From the NCBI RefSeq assembly GCF_002214465.1, contig NZ_CP015101.1, positions 1,681,013-1,745,012 on the forward strand: DNA of 64,000 nucleotides, read 5' to 3'. Below the pieces are notes generated by a model. That model did not search any database. It was given only the letters and a program-made list of their open reading frames with translations, and was not told the origin of the DNA. The stretch comes from Thermococcus barossii. GTDB lineage: Archaea; Methanobacteriota_B; Thermococci; Thermococcales; Thermococcaceae. Shown one piece after another: positions 6,620-18,280 of the stretch; position 1 is the first letter of the stretch; each line of letters starts with the position of its first letter. The translations under genes were made by a program, and so were the position numbers.

Positions 6620-8324
6620 GGATTCCGACGAAACTTACCGTGAGGTGACTCCAGCGGCAATAATTCTCGGCGTCATCTGGGGCGCCTTCATGGCGGCCAG
6701 CTTCACATACGCTGGAATGATAATGGGCTTCACCTCAGGCGGTTCGGCGATAGCAGCTATAGTTGGCTGGGGAGTTCTGAGGGGAATCCTCAAGAAGGGA
6801 ACCGTCGTCGAGAACAACATCGTCCAGACCATAGCCTCTGCCGTCAACATCTCGGTCTCGGGAGTCATCTTTACCATCCCGGCGCTCTACATCATGGGTC
6901 TCCACCAGGAAATAAACACGACCTACTTCTTCCTCGCCACCGCGGCCGGAGCGATACTTGGAATCACCTTTATAATTCCGCTGAGGAAGCAGATGATCGA
7001 GATTGACAGGCTTCGCTTCCCGACGGGAACGGCCGTTGCCACCGTCCTGAAGACCCCCGGAAGCGGAATCGAGAAGGCCAGGCTGCTCTTCCTAGGCATG
7101 GCCGTCAGTGCAACCGTCTACCTTATCCAGCAGTTCCCGGTTCTCGGCCTTCCGGAGATAATCCCCGAGTACATCGACCTCGGCGCCATGCTCCACCTTC
7201 CCGAGTGGGTCAGCTTTGCCATGGCCCTCTCGCTGATGGTCTTTGGAATGGGTCTCATCACCGGAAGGAACGGTCTCATAGTCCTCGCCGGTGGAATACT
7301 CTCCTACTACATCATCACGCCCATAGTTAAGGCCCTCGGCTGGCTCCCGAGCGACGTCACCGGCGGTGCCGTCAGCGGCTTCGTCTACGCCAACATGACC
7401 AGGCCGCTCGGTATCGGAATGCTCCTCGGCGGCTCGATAGCGGGGCTGATACTCTCGATGCCCGTCATCATAGTCGCCCTTAAGAGCATAGCCAACGCCA
7501 GCAAGCTCGGAACCGGCAGGAACGAGGAGCTCCCGATAAAGTACCTCTACGCCGGAATAGCCCTTGCATTCCTGCTGCTCCTCATTACCACCTACCAGCT
7601 CGGCAACCTCGGCATCGGCAGGAGCCTGCTTACGGCTCTCGTCGGTGTCGCCTGGATATTTGTGGCGGCCCTGCTCGTTGCCATGTCAACCGGAATGACC
7701 GACTGGAGCCCGGTTTCAGGTCTCTCCCTCGTGTCGGTCATGATACTCCTCTACCTTACCGGCAAGCAGGTACCGCTGACCATACTTCTCGGCGCTACCG
7801 TCGGTGTCGCCATCTCCGGTGCGGCCGACATGATGCAGGATCTCAAGACCGGTCACCTCGTTGGAGGTATTCCCTCCAGGCAGCAGAAGGTTGAGCTCCT
7901 CACCGCCTGGATAGGGCCGATAATAGCCCTCACCGTCGTTGGCCTCATCTGGAAGGCCTACGGAATAGGAAACGAGACCGTCCCGGCGCCGCAGGCCATG
8001 GCCCTCAAGTCCATGGTCGAGGCCATCCTCGGAGGCAACGTTCCGGTTGACAAGTTCATCGCCGGAGGAATACTCGGCTTCGCCCTCTCCATGAGCGGAA
8101 TACCGGGACTCGGCGTCCTCGTCGGCCTGTCAATGTACCTGCCGATGCTCTACATCCTCCCCTACGGACTGGGCTGTATCGTCCACGAGATAGCCAAGAG
8201 GAAGAAGGGCCACGAGTTCATAACCGAGAAGGTGCTTCCAGTGGCAGCTGGACTCATGGTCGGAGAGGCCGCGATGACGCTCCTATTCGCGGTCCTCACA
8301 GTGCTAGGAGTGCTCCACCCATGA
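6573..8324 (+). CDS. OPT family oligopeptide transporter
   Basis: A 583-residue polytopic membrane protein of the oligopeptide transporter (OPT) superfamily, proton-coupled importers of small peptides or metal chelates. Features are a short charged N-terminus with two ANWK repeats, about 14 hydrophobic segments, and family-like stretches such as YAGMIMGFTSGGSAIAAIVGWGV near residue 48 and RFPTGTAVATVL near 150, where the chelate/peptide pathway usually lies. GGGGGTTGAGAG precedes the ATG. The next gene, 10 bp downstream, is probably cotranscribed. A peptide substrate would suit this peptide-fermenting organism, but the family alone does not prove it. Confidence 0.88.
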   Translation: MADANWKLGEANWKRRDSDETYREVTPAAIILGVIWGAFMAASFTYAGMIMGFTSGGSAIAAIVGWGVLRGILKKGTVVENNIVQTIASAVNISVSGVIFTIPALYIMGLHQEINTTYFFLATAAGAILGITFIIPLRKQMIEIDRLRFPTGTAVATVLKTPGSGIEKARLLFLGMAVSATVYLIQQFPVLGLPEIIPEYIDLGAMLHLPEWVSFAMALSLMVFGMGLITGRNGLIVLAGGILSYYIITPIVKALGWLPSDVTGGAVSGFVYANMTRPLGIGMLLGGSIAGLILSMPVIIVALKSIANASKLGTGRNEELPIKYLYAGIALAFLLLLITTYQLGNLGIGRSLLTALVGVAWIFVAALLVAMSTGMTDWSPVSGLSLVSVMILLYLTGKQVPLTILLGATVGVAISGAADMMQDLKTGHLVGGIPSRQQKVELLTAWIGPIIALTVVGLIWKAYGIGNETVPAPQAMALKSMVEAILGGNVPVDKFIAGGILGFALSMSGIPGLGVLVGLSMYLPMLYILPYGLGCIVHEIAKRKKGHEFITEKVLPVAAGLMVGEAAMTLLFAVLTVLGVLHP

Positions 8325-8334
8325 GGTGATGGAA

Positions 8335-8847
8335 ATGAAGAAGCTCATCGGAAACGTACTGCTCACTGCTGGTCTCGTTGCTGGAGCGATAACCGCGGCC
8401 AGGATACCGCCGATGTGGGGCGGCTTAGCTGCTTCCCTCGGAGTCATGGCCGTTGGCATAGTTCTGAGGAGACAGGGAGCCAAGGAGGAGCTCCACAGGG
8501 CGGCCCAGAGCGGAACCGGTGGAGTTAGGGAGCTCGAAAGGCTCATCAAAGAGAGCCTTGAGAAGCTTGAGAAGATAATGGACGCCCCGAGGGAAAAGGT
8601 CGTTGAGGAACTCACCGAAATCCTGGAGGAGCTCGACGAGTTCGCCGAGAAGGCCCAGCCCCTTAGGATAGAGGGTCTCATGACCTACGGAACCATCATG
8701 AGCGTCTTCAGCAGGGGCGAGAGGGCCCTCAACAGGGCCTGGAGCGCCTTCGCCGACGGCTATGAAAATGAGGGAAGGCGCTACCTCCGCTACGGCTACG
8801 ACGACCTCAGGGAGACCCTTCAGGCCCTCAAGACCCTGAAGGTCTGA
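8335..8847 (+). CDS. Hypothetical protein with two TM segments and a helical domain, OPT partner
   Basis: About 170 residues. Two hydrophobic segments at the N-terminus (about 4-22 and 27-44) are followed by a long, charged, mostly helical cytoplasmic region (Glu, Lys and Leu rich, about 52-170). ATG 8335 follows GAGGTGAT with 4-6 nt spacing; GTG 8326 and ATG 8329 are too close to that site. The stop of the transporter gene overlaps the ribosome-binding site, so the two are coupled and this may be an accessory subunit. T-runs at about 8856-8871 may end the transcript. No named family is recognised. Confidence 0.75.
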   Translation: MKKLIGNVLLTAGLVAGAITAARIPPMWGGLAASLGVMAVGIVLRRQGAKEELHRAAQSGTGGVRELERLIKESLEKLEKIMDAPREKVVEELTEILEELDEFAEKAQPLRIEGLMTYGTIMSVFSRGERALNRAWSAFADGYENEGRRYLRYGYDDLRETLQALKTLKV

Positions 8848-8888
8848 TCCCTGAATTTTTCTTTCCTTTTGATGTCCACTTGGCTTCT

Positions 8889-11065
<2,177 letters not shown>

Positions 11066-11446
11066 CCCGCACCACCGTTATCTCGAAGATTACCGTTCCC
11101 CCCTCGGTGTAGGGCGGTCCCGGGTCGAGGCACTGAACGTACGCCTTCTCCCCCTTGCCAAGGCCTAGTTCACTGGGCTTAATACCCTTTCGGAGGGCCA
11201 CGATGTACGGGAGCAGAGATGCGAAGGCATGGGTGCAGATCGCATCGGTCTCGTCGAGTTTGACATGGGGCCCCTCTATCACGATTCTGTCGCCCAGATT
11301 AAAAACGGGACATTTTCCCCGGATTTCTATTACGGCAATCTCTAACCGCTCCATACTTCTCACCGAAACCTAAATAAAGATTGAAGTTCAAAAAACTATT
11401 CGACATAAGAAGCTGGTTATGATAACGATTGATGGTGGTGCTCAAC

Positions 11447-12883
11447 GTGTCCGAGGATATTGAGGCGAAAATCCGCCGCCTTAGAGAGCTGGGTAAAGCC
11501 AGCGTAGAGCCTGAAACCCCCAAAACGGCCAAGCCCCCTGTCAAGAAACCTCCCAAAAAGCCCCGTCCCGTGGGCAGCATAAGGGAGAGGGAAAGAAGGA
11601 GACGCATTCTCATTGGTGCATCGATAGTCATCATCGTGATTTTAATAATTTCTATAGGAGCTTACATCTACATGGAAAACCGTGCCGCCGAGCAGCTTAC
11701 CCGGGCTAAAAACAAAAAACTCGCCGAGGTCAACTACTACTTCAAGCCGGGAAGCGAGCTCATGAACACAACGTTTGGAAAGAACGCTAGGGATGATTTG
11801 ATCAGAAAGATAAACGCGGCCCAGACGGTTGAGGAGGTCGAATCAATAGACGTTAAAGCCGCGTATCAGAATGCTTGGAACCAGTATCAGGCTTACCTTG
11901 AGGAACAGCACCGCCTTGAGATGGAGAGACAACTCAACCAGACCAAGAAGGAAAAGATAAGCCAGATAGAGGCCCAGTTCAGCCAGCTCCTTGCGATGCC
12001 ACTGCCGGACAGCCTTAAGAAGAAGGTTGTTGATTCAATGAACAGTATTGAGGAGCAGATTATGAGTGCAACCAGCGAGCAGCAGGTCGAGGCCGTTAAC
12101 GCGGATCCGTACCTCCTTGAGCTCTGGAGGGAGTACTATTACTACATCATCGACACAATTCCGACACAGAACGTCATCCTGGAGAAGGATAACGTTAAGA
12201 GAATAGTCAGCAAATCCGACGCAAAGGCCGTTCTGGGTGGGATACTGGACTACAGGGAACTTATGCATTACAAGGTCTACAAGGTGGAGTTCGTTGACAT
12301 CGCCCTTGTCCTCTCAAGGGACAAGATAAACGGTGCCTTCCTGGCTCCGGGTGACAAGATAATGATATTTGCCAAGAACGCGACCAACGCACCGTTCAAG
12401 GAGATAGTGAACGAGGGCTACGTAGAACTGGTTCTCCTCCCAACGGAGGCCGGAACGATTTCAGTAAACGAGGCGCAGACCCAGACCAGCTCATCGAGCA
12501 CCAGTTCGTCAACCCAGTACTCCGAGCAGCACGACACCCAGTACACGCCGGGGGATGCGTCCATAACCAACGGCCAGGCCATAAGTGACATCTACTCCAA
12601 CTCCCAGACCGCCAGCCAGAGCGCCTCCGCCAGCTACACATATAACGTCGACCTGACGGAGATACTCAAGGCAATAGCGGCCGGAAAGATACAGGCCAGT
12701 GAGGACGTCAAGGAGCAGCTCAGGGCCTATGGATGGGAAATAGTTGACCTTGAGAAGGAATCCGGTATGCTCGTACTCGACCCGAACACCCAGTTCCTGG
12801 TTATAGTGAAGGTTCCGTCAATATTCGTGCCCGACATACTCTCCAACCAGCAGTACATTTACATCGCTAAGGTCGCCACCTGA
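11447..12883 (+). CDS. DUF515-like bitopic membrane protein of a type IV pilus-like locus
   Basis: About 478 residues. A cytoplasmic N-terminus with a Pro/Lys-rich stretch (about 25-45) is followed by one membrane span (about 56-80), then an external part with coiled-coil character and a Ser/Thr/Gln-rich low-complexity linker (about 345-400). The C-terminal domain contains the sequence VKEQLRAYGWEIVDL. It resembles DUF515 proteins found beside pilus/Tad genes in Euryarchaeota. GTG 11447 lies 6 nt after GGTGGTG. It is first in a five-gene rightward operon with a secretion ATPase and two TadC-like proteins, so a structural role in that machine is likely. Its partners are unknown. Confidence 0.72.
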   Translation: MSEDIEAKIRRLRELGKASVEPETPKTAKPPVKKPPKKPRPVGSIRERERRRRILIGASIVIIVILIISIGAYIYMENRAAEQLTRAKNKKLAEVNYYFKPGSELMNTTFGKNARDDLIRKINAAQTVEEVESIDVKAAYQNAWNQYQAYLEEQHRLEMERQLNQTKKEKISQIEAQFSQLLAMPLPDSLKKKVVDSMNSIEEQIMSATSEQQVEAVNADPYLLELWREYYYYIIDTIPTQNVILEKDNVKRIVSKSDAKAVLGGILDYRELMHYKVYKVEFVDIALVLSRDKINGAFLAPGDKIMIFAKNATNAPFKEIVNEGYVELVLLPTEAGTISVNEAQTQTSSSSTSSSTQYSEQHDTQYTPGDASITNGQAISDIYSNSQTASQSASASYTYNVDLTEILKAIAAGKIQASEDVKEQLRAYGWEIVDLEKESGMLVLDPNTQFLVIVKVPSIFVPDILSNQQYIYIAKVAT

Positions 12884-12893
12884 GGTGATAGCA

Positions 12894-13874
12894 ATGAAAC
12901 GCCTCGCAGCATCTCTCTTTATTCTTTTGTTAGCCTCCTCTCTGGTTAGTGCAACGACCTACCATCTTCCCGGCGATACGTACAACAACATAGGTATTAT
13001 GGGGCAGGTTATGATAAACCTGAACGTCACCATGGTAAACACTGCCCCCTTCCCCAAGTTTATAGTGGTGAATCCACGTTACGATTTCACCGTTTACAGG
13101 CTGGACAACAGCGAGACTATGAATGCCATACTCGTTGGAAACACTGTTCTTCATAACATATCAAACGTCCAGAGGACCACCCTAAACTACTACACGGGCT
13201 TCTGGATAATGCCCTATGAAACCGTTGTTGTCAACTTCAGGATAACCTCCCACTACTCGTACATAGTTCCAACCGTGGACTACAAAACGGTCTGCGGCGA
13301 CACGGCTAAAATAACCACCGTTGAGTACAACGGGAGTAGTGTCAGCGGTGTAATCGAGGACTTGGATGATATTGGGATAATAAGCTGCGGGGTTATGTAT
13401 CCTCAGCTCGTGAACACGCCCAAGGTTCTCTACCTGAGGAGCATGTTCCCAATGGTTGATGCCCACATCAGGATCCTCCAGTACGAGGGTGACGTTACTT
13501 TCCGCCTCACAAACGTTCCCAACGAGGCGGGAACCTTCAACACCTTCTTCGCCGCCTCGATACCGGTCATATTCGATGGTGCCAGCATGACGAACTTCAC
13601 TCCAAACTACACGATGACATACAGGGACTACATGGAGGAGTTCGTGTGGAAATACAAGGGCCTTAACCCGCCTCAGAAGAGCCAGCCGCAGCCGCTTCCA
13701 ACGATGCCGGGAATGTTCCAGCTTTCGAGCAGTTTAATCAGTGGGGTTTCCGTCGGGAGTCCAGAGATCAACCCGCCCAGGCAGGCAGGCTTCGACTTCC
13801 CAGTGTGGATAATATTCATGGGTAGGGATGTTGACATAACATATCACGTCAGCTGGAAGAATGAGGGGCGGTGA
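12894..13874 (+). CDS. Exported protein of the pilus-like locus
   Basis: A 326-residue protein with a clear signal peptide (MKRLAASLFILLLASSLVSA) and a beta-rich mature part with several N-glycosylation sequons (NVT, NIS, NGS, NFT, NYT). There is no obvious C-terminal membrane span, and the end (VDITYHVSWKNE) is predicted extracellular. GAGGTGATAGCA precedes the ATG. It is placed between the DUF515-like gene and the ATPase, so it is probably a secreted or surface part of the same apparatus. It is not a class III (type IV) pilin by its signal sequence. No family is recognised. Confidence 0.72.
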   Translation: MKRLAASLFILLLASSLVSATTYHLPGDTYNNIGIMGQVMINLNVTMVNTAPFPKFIVVNPRYDFTVYRLDNSETMNAILVGNTVLHNISNVQRTTLNYYTGFWIMPYETVVVNFRITSHYSYIVPTVDYKTVCGDTAKITTVEYNGSSVSGVIEDLDDIGIISCGVMYPQLVNTPKVLYLRSMFPMVDAHIRILQYEGDVTFRLTNVPNEAGTFNTFFAASIPVIFDGASMTNFTPNYTMTYRDYMEEFVWKYKGLNPPQKSQPQPLPTMPGMFQLSSSLISGVSVGSPEINPPRQAGFDFPVWIIFMGRDVDITYHVSWKNEGR

Positions 13875-13880
13875 GCGTTG

Positions 13881-15746
13881 GTGCCGGATGAGAAGAAAAA
13901 GAAGAAAGAAACAATCTCATGGATTGATGAGATCCTGAGCGGAGAGGATGACCTCCTTGAGAACGTCCTTAAAAAGGAGGATAAAACCAAGGAAGAAGAG
14001 GAGGAACACCTTCCCTTTGTGAAGGAAGAGGGAGGGGTTGATTTAGAGGAGATCCTCAGTAGGCCATCCCCGGAGGAAGCCCTCACCAACAGACCTACCG
14101 GTGCCGATATTCTCGGCGAGATACTCACCACCAAGGAAGAGGCCCCCAAGGAGGAACCCAAACCCGCTCCCAAGCCCAAACCACCGACCACCCTTCAGGA
14201 TATCCTCGGCTCGTCGGTTCCTGCGGAGGAGACCACCTACGTGGGGAAGGCCGAGGTTCTTGATGCCTATGGAAACGTCCGCATACTTCGCATTAAGGGT
14301 GAACCCGTTCCCATATATGAAATACGCCTCCCCAAGCTGAGCCGCGAGGAGGAAGAGCTCTTCAAGAGGATTAAGGACAGAGCAATAACCGAGCTCCAGA
14401 TAGATCCGTCCGCATTTCCGGACCTGGAAGAACGTAGGCGTGTCTTCATGAACGCCGTCAGAAGGATGATAAAGGACGAGGCTCCCCACTTCTCGGAGGG
14501 CAGGATCGAGGTCCTCACCGAGATGATAGTTCAGTCCATGATAGGTTACGGTAAGCTCGATCCCCTGGTTAGGGACGACAATCTTGAGGAAATCATGGTC
14601 ATCGGGACCAACAGGCCGGTTTACGTCTGGCACAGGCGCTTCAATATGTGTAAGACCAACATAGTCTTCCCGGAGGAGAAGGAGATACTCAACATCATCG
14701 AGAGGATAGCGAGGGAAGTGGGCAGGAGAATTGATCAGCAGAGCCCGCTCCTGGATGCCCGCCTTCCTGACGGAAGCCGTGTCAACGCGACCATTCCACC
14801 CATCAGCCTAGATGGCCCCACCATAACCATCCGCAAGTTCAAGAAGGATCCGCTCACGATAATCGACCTCATCAAGTACGGAACCATGAACACAGAGATA
14901 GCGGCCCTGCTATGGATATTCGTGGACGGCCTTGGAGTTAAGCCGGCCAACGTTCTCGTTGCAGGGGGCACTGGTTCCGGTAAGACCACCACTCTGAACT
15001 CCCTCGCCATGTTCATTCCGCCAAGCGAGCGTGTGATAACGATAGAGGACACGGCCGAGCTCCAGCTTCCGGTTGAGCACTGGATAAGGCTTGAGACGAG
15101 GCCACCCAACGTCGAGGGTAAGGGCGAGATTACCATGGACGACCTCGTTAAAAACACCCTCCGTATGCGTCCCGACAGGATTATCGTCGGTGAGGTTCGT
15201 GGGCCAGAGGCGAGGACCATGTTCACCGCGATGAACACGGGACACGACGGTTGTATGGGAACAATCCACTCCAACAGCGCGAGGGAGACGATAGTGAGGC
15301 TTGAAAGTCCGCCCATGAACGTTCCCAGGATAATGATACCCGCACTGGACATCATTATAATGCAGGTCAGGTTCCACAGCAGAAAGAAGGGAACCATAAG
15401 GCGCATAACCGAGATAGCTGAGGTATCTGGAATCGAGGCTGAGAGCGTCCAGCTCAACAAGCTCTACAAATATGATCCAGCCAAGGATGAGCTGATACCG
15501 ACAGGAGTCCCGAGCAGAACCCTGAACACGCTGGCCCACCATACGGGTATGAGCATATCCGAACTCGAGTTTGAAAAGGAGAAACGCAAGATAATCCTTG
15601 ACTGGATGATAGAGCAGGGCATCAGAAGCATTGATAAGGTTGGCCACTACATAAGGCAGTTCTACATAGATGAAGAGGCGCTGCTGAAGAGGATTCAGGC
15701 CGAAAGCAGCATTGAAACCAGCAAGCAGGTTAAGAATCTGATCTAA
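13881..15746 (+). CDS. Type II/IV secretion (TadA/GspE-like) ATPase
   Basis: A cytoplasmic hexameric ATPase of about 621 residues that powers pilus assembly or secretion. A charged disordered N-terminus (about 1-110) precedes the N-domain and the ATPase core: Walker A GGTGSGKTT at about 362-370, Asp box ITIEDTAEL at about 387, Walker B-like RIIVGEVRG, and the His box TGHDGCMGTIHSNS. Compared with the archaellar ATPase FlaI it has a long N-terminal extension and a long C-terminal extension. GTG 13881 is favoured by spacing from GGTGAG; TTG 13878 is possible. Two TadC-like membrane genes follow closely. Confidence 0.92.
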   Translation: MPDEKKKKKETISWIDEILSGEDDLLENVLKKEDKTKEEEEEHLPFVKEEGGVDLEEILSRPSPEEALTNRPTGADILGEILTTKEEAPKEEPKPAPKPKPPTTLQDILGSSVPAEETTYVGKAEVLDAYGNVRILRIKGEPVPIYEIRLPKLSREEEELFKRIKDRAITELQIDPSAFPDLEERRRVFMNAVRRMIKDEAPHFSEGRIEVLTEMIVQSMIGYGKLDPLVRDDNLEEIMVIGTNRPVYVWHRRFNMCKTNIVFPEEKEILNIIERIAREVGRRIDQQSPLLDARLPDGSRVNATIPPISLDGPTITIRKFKKDPLTIIDLIKYGTMNTEIAALLWIFVDGLGVKPANVLVAGGTGSGKTTTLNSLAMFIPPSERVITIEDTAELQLPVEHWIRLETRPPNVEGKGEITMDDLVKNTLRMRPDRIIVGEVRGPEARTMFTAMNTGHDGCMGTIHSNSARETIVRLESPPMNVPRIMIPALDIIIMQVRFHSRKKGTIRRITEIAEVSGIEAESVQLNKLYKYDPAKDELIPTGVPSRTLNTLAHHTGMSISELEFEKEKRKIILDWMIEQGIRSIDKVGHYIRQFYIDEEALLKRIQAESSIETSKQVKNLI

Positions 15747-15757
15747 GGGTGATAATC

Positions 15758-16822
15758 GTGGGCGTCGTTAAAGCCATCACCGACTTTTTGGAGCGCCTAG
15801 GGGGGAAGACTGTAGAGGTTGCCGAGAAGCCTCTGCGTAGAATCCCCCAGGGCAAAAGTGTGCAGGAGAGGCTCCGAGCGCTCAAAGAACTACAGAAGGA
15901 AATCGAAAAGGAGAGAACCGAAGAGGAAAGGGAGAAGGAAATAGAGGAAATCTTGGAGTGGAGGAGAAAGGAAATCCAGAAGCCTTTCTCCGAGAGACTG
16001 GCCGAGACCGTGCTCCGCTACTTCAAAGGACCTGTCCAAGCTCTCACGGGCTCCCTCAAGGGTCTCGACCAAGAGCTTTACCGGGCAAGCATATTGATGC
16101 CCCAGGAGAAGTACGTTGCACTGATGCTGGCTGTTGCGGTGTTCTCTGGCATCTTTGGTTTCCTGTTTGCATATCTCCTGTACATTCCCCTCGATATGTC
16201 GGTCCTCGTTGGATTCCTTGGCTTCGTTGGCGGCTTCATGTACATGAGGTACTACCCACGCATGGTGTGGAAGCGCAGGGTGGCCGAGGTTGAGAGGGCG
16301 ATGCCCTACGCCCTGAGGCACATGGCCTCTCTCCTCAGTGCGGGCGTCGGTATATCGGAGGCCCTGCTATCAGTAGCCCGTGCCGATTACGGTGTCATAT
16401 CAGAGGAGTTCGAGCTAATCCTTAGAGACATGAGGACGGGTTCCTCCTTTGAGGATGCCCTCACCAAGTTTGACGAGAAGATGGGCTCTGAAAACGTCAG
16501 CCGTGTCGTCAAGCAGATACTCAGGGCGATAAAGTTCGGTGGAAACCTCTCTGAGATACTCTACAAGCTGGCCGAGGACTTTGCCTTCGAGTACAGGATG
16601 AAGCTCATAGAGTACGTCCAGAGGGTCAACGGTATAGCGTTCATCTATATGTTCATGACCATAGTCATGCCCACCATGTTCGTCGTTGGAATTCTCGCCG
16701 GTTCGGTGATGGCACAGCAGCTCATACTGCCTCCGGAGACCCTTGCGATTATACTGCTGTTTGCCTTCCCGGCGCTGTCGTTCATAGTGGTCAACATGAT
16801 TAAGAAGGGAGAGCCGAGGTGA
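15758..16822 (+). CDS. TadC-like pilus/secretion inner-membrane platform protein (first copy)
   Basis: A 354-residue T2SF-domain protein. A long charged cytoplasmic N-terminus (about 1-105, coiled-coil-like, Glu/Lys/Arg) is followed by two spans (about 123-170), the cytoplasmic T2SF domain (MPYALRHMASLLSAGVGISEAL, then FEDALTKFDEKM) and two C-terminal spans. It probably forms the membrane platform on which the ATPase acts. GTG 15758 follows GGGTGAT; GTG 15749 lies too close to the stop of the ATPase gene. It pairs with the second TadC gene that overlaps its end. Confidence 0.88.
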   Translation: MGVVKAITDFLERLGGKTVEVAEKPLRRIPQGKSVQERLRALKELQKEIEKERTEEEREKEIEEILEWRRKEIQKPFSERLAETVLRYFKGPVQALTGSLKGLDQELYRASILMPQEKYVALMLAVAVFSGIFGFLFAYLLYIPLDMSVLVGFLGFVGGFMYMRYYPRMVWKRRVAEVERAMPYALRHMASLLSAGVGISEALLSVARADYGVISEEFELILRDMRTGSSFEDALTKFDEKMGSENVSRVVKQILRAIKFGGNLSEILYKLAEDFAFEYRMKLIEYVQRVNGIAFIYMFMTIVMPTMFVVGILAGSVMAQQLILPPETLAIILLFAFPALSFIVVNMIKKGEPR

Positions 16823-16827
16823 CGGTG

Positions 16828-17730
16828 ATGGCGGGAGGATTGTCAGGGGCTCTTGTCACTCTCATTGAAAGGATTGTTCCAAAGCGATGGATGCGGCGCT
16901 ATGAAGTGTTCATATACTCCTCCGGAATAAACTTTCTGGCGGCGGAGTACCTCATCGTCTCCATTCTGGTCGGGATAATAGGTGCCGTGATCGTTGACAT
17001 GTTCTCCACCGCCCTCTATGCAGTTCTAACCTTTGTAGCTCTCTTTGGGGCAATGGCCTTCGGTTATCCCTACTGGAGGATCAGCAAGCGCATTGATGAG
17101 ATGGAAAAGATGCTCCCGGATGCCTTCTTCTACCTGGCCAGTTCACTCAGGGCGGGCATATCCTTCTCTGAGGCCCTTGAAGAGCTGACCACAGCCAAAT
17201 TCGGCTCGCTGACTGAGGAGTTCAAGAAGACCGTCGCCGAGATAAAGAAGGGCCGTCCAACCGTCGATGCCCTCAGAGCGTTTGCGATAAGGAACAGAAA
17301 GTCCCCAGTAATCTACCGTTCAATGATGATCATCATAGAAGCCCTCGAAAGGGGTGCCCCAATGAGCGATGTCCTTGTCTTCGTTGGAAACGATGTCAGG
17401 GAGATACTCAGAATAAAGCAGGAGAGAAAGGCCTCAACGGGCATGCAGGTGATGTTTTTCATAATAACCAGCGGATTCATAGGGCCGCTCATACTCGGCA
17501 TAGTCGCCCAGGTAATGGTGGCAATGAGCACTGGTAACGTGGAGTTCCCTGTGGAGACCGTGAGGGCAATATTGCTTGGATTCGTCGCCCTCCAGGCGAT
17601 TGTTTCGGGCCTTGGAATAGGCGTTATAAGAGAAGGGAAATATTCAGCAGGCATAAAGTACAGCCTGCTGCTCGTGGTAATGGGCGTGGCGGTCTTCCAG
17701 GGGGCCTCAGCTCTCAATCTCGCCGTCTGA
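16828..17730 (+). CDS. TadC-like platform protein (second copy)
   Basis: A 300-residue T2SF-domain membrane protein, shorter at the N-terminus than its neighbour. Hydrophobic segments (about 27-75) lead to the T2SF domain (MLPDAFFYLASSLRAGISFSEALEELT), then three spans toward the C-terminus. A pair of TadC-like proteins, perhaps a heterodimer, is common in archaeal pilus loci. ATG 16828 lies 5 nt after GAGGTGA. This gene ends the five-gene operon, and its last 24 bp overlap the convergent FKBP gene. No prepilin or prepilin peptidase is seen in the locus. Confidence 0.88.
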   Translation: MAGGLSGALVTLIERIVPKRWMRRYEVFIYSSGINFLAAEYLIVSILVGIIGAVIVDMFSTALYAVLTFVALFGAMAFGYPYWRISKRIDEMEKMLPDAFFYLASSLRAGISFSEALEELTTAKFGSLTEEFKKTVAEIKKGRPTVDALRAFAIRNRKSPVIYRSMMIIIEALERGAPMSDVLVFVGNDVREILRIKQERKASTGMQVMFFIITSGFIGPLILGIVAQVMVAMSTGNVEFPVETVRAILLGFVALQAIVSGLGIGVIREGKYSAGIKYSLLLVVMGVAVFQGASALNLAV

Positions 17731-18201
17731 GGCCTCTTCTTTAGCTTTCTGTATGTCGACTATCTCCACCTCGAAGACGAGGGTCTTTCCGGCCAGCGGG
17801 TGGTTGAAGTCGAGGGTGACGTTCTCCTCGCCGACCTTGAGTATCTTGGCGATTCCAGAGTCCGTCATGACGTACATTCCTTCTATGGGTTCTATGCCTA
17901 CGTTTGAGAACTCGGTCTTTGCCACTTCAATTACAAGCTCCGGGTTGGGCATTCCGTAGGCCTTCTCCGGGGGTATCGTGACGGTTTTCTTCTCCCCGAG
18001 TTCCATGCCGATGAGAGCCTCGTCAAGGCCGGGGATTATCTCGCCAACACCGACGTTGACGCCAAGGGGACCGTATTCCCTTTCCTCCACGTATATCTCG
18101 TTCTCCCTGGCAATGTCCTCGTAACTGGTATCAAAAACTTCGCCGTTCTCGAATTTCCCGACGTAGTGAAACACCACAAAATCTCCAGCTTCAATCTTCA
18201 T
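17707..18201 (-). CDS. FKBP-type peptidyl-prolyl cis-trans isomerase (SlyD-like)
   Basis: A 164-residue folding helper that isomerises Xaa-Pro bonds. The FKBP core (GDFVVFHYVGKFENGEVFDTS, VGEIIPGLDEALIGMELGEK, IPPEKAYG) is interrupted by an insert-in-flap domain (about 85-130, containing GMYVMTDSG and NHPLAGKTL), as in the archaeal 17-18 kDa FKBPs with chaperone activity. The C-terminus is acidic. ATG 18201 was chosen with upstream GGAG; a TTG at 18216 is possible. It converges on the TadC gene with a 24-bp overlap and has no operon partner. Confidence 0.93.
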   Translation of the reverse strand: MKIEAGDFVVFHYVGKFENGEVFDTSYEDIARENEIYVEEREYGPLGVNVGVGEIIPGLDEALIGMELGEKKTVTIPPEKAYGMPNPELVIEVAKTEFSNVGIEPIEGMYVMTDSGIAKILKVGEENVTLDFNHPLAGKTLVFEVEIVDIQKAKEEASDGEIES

Positions 18202-18280
18202 TTCCTTCAACTCCAAAATTGCTTCAGGGAGAGTTGGCCCGGCGGTTTATAAAGGTTTGTACAAAAGTGGGAAAGAATGC

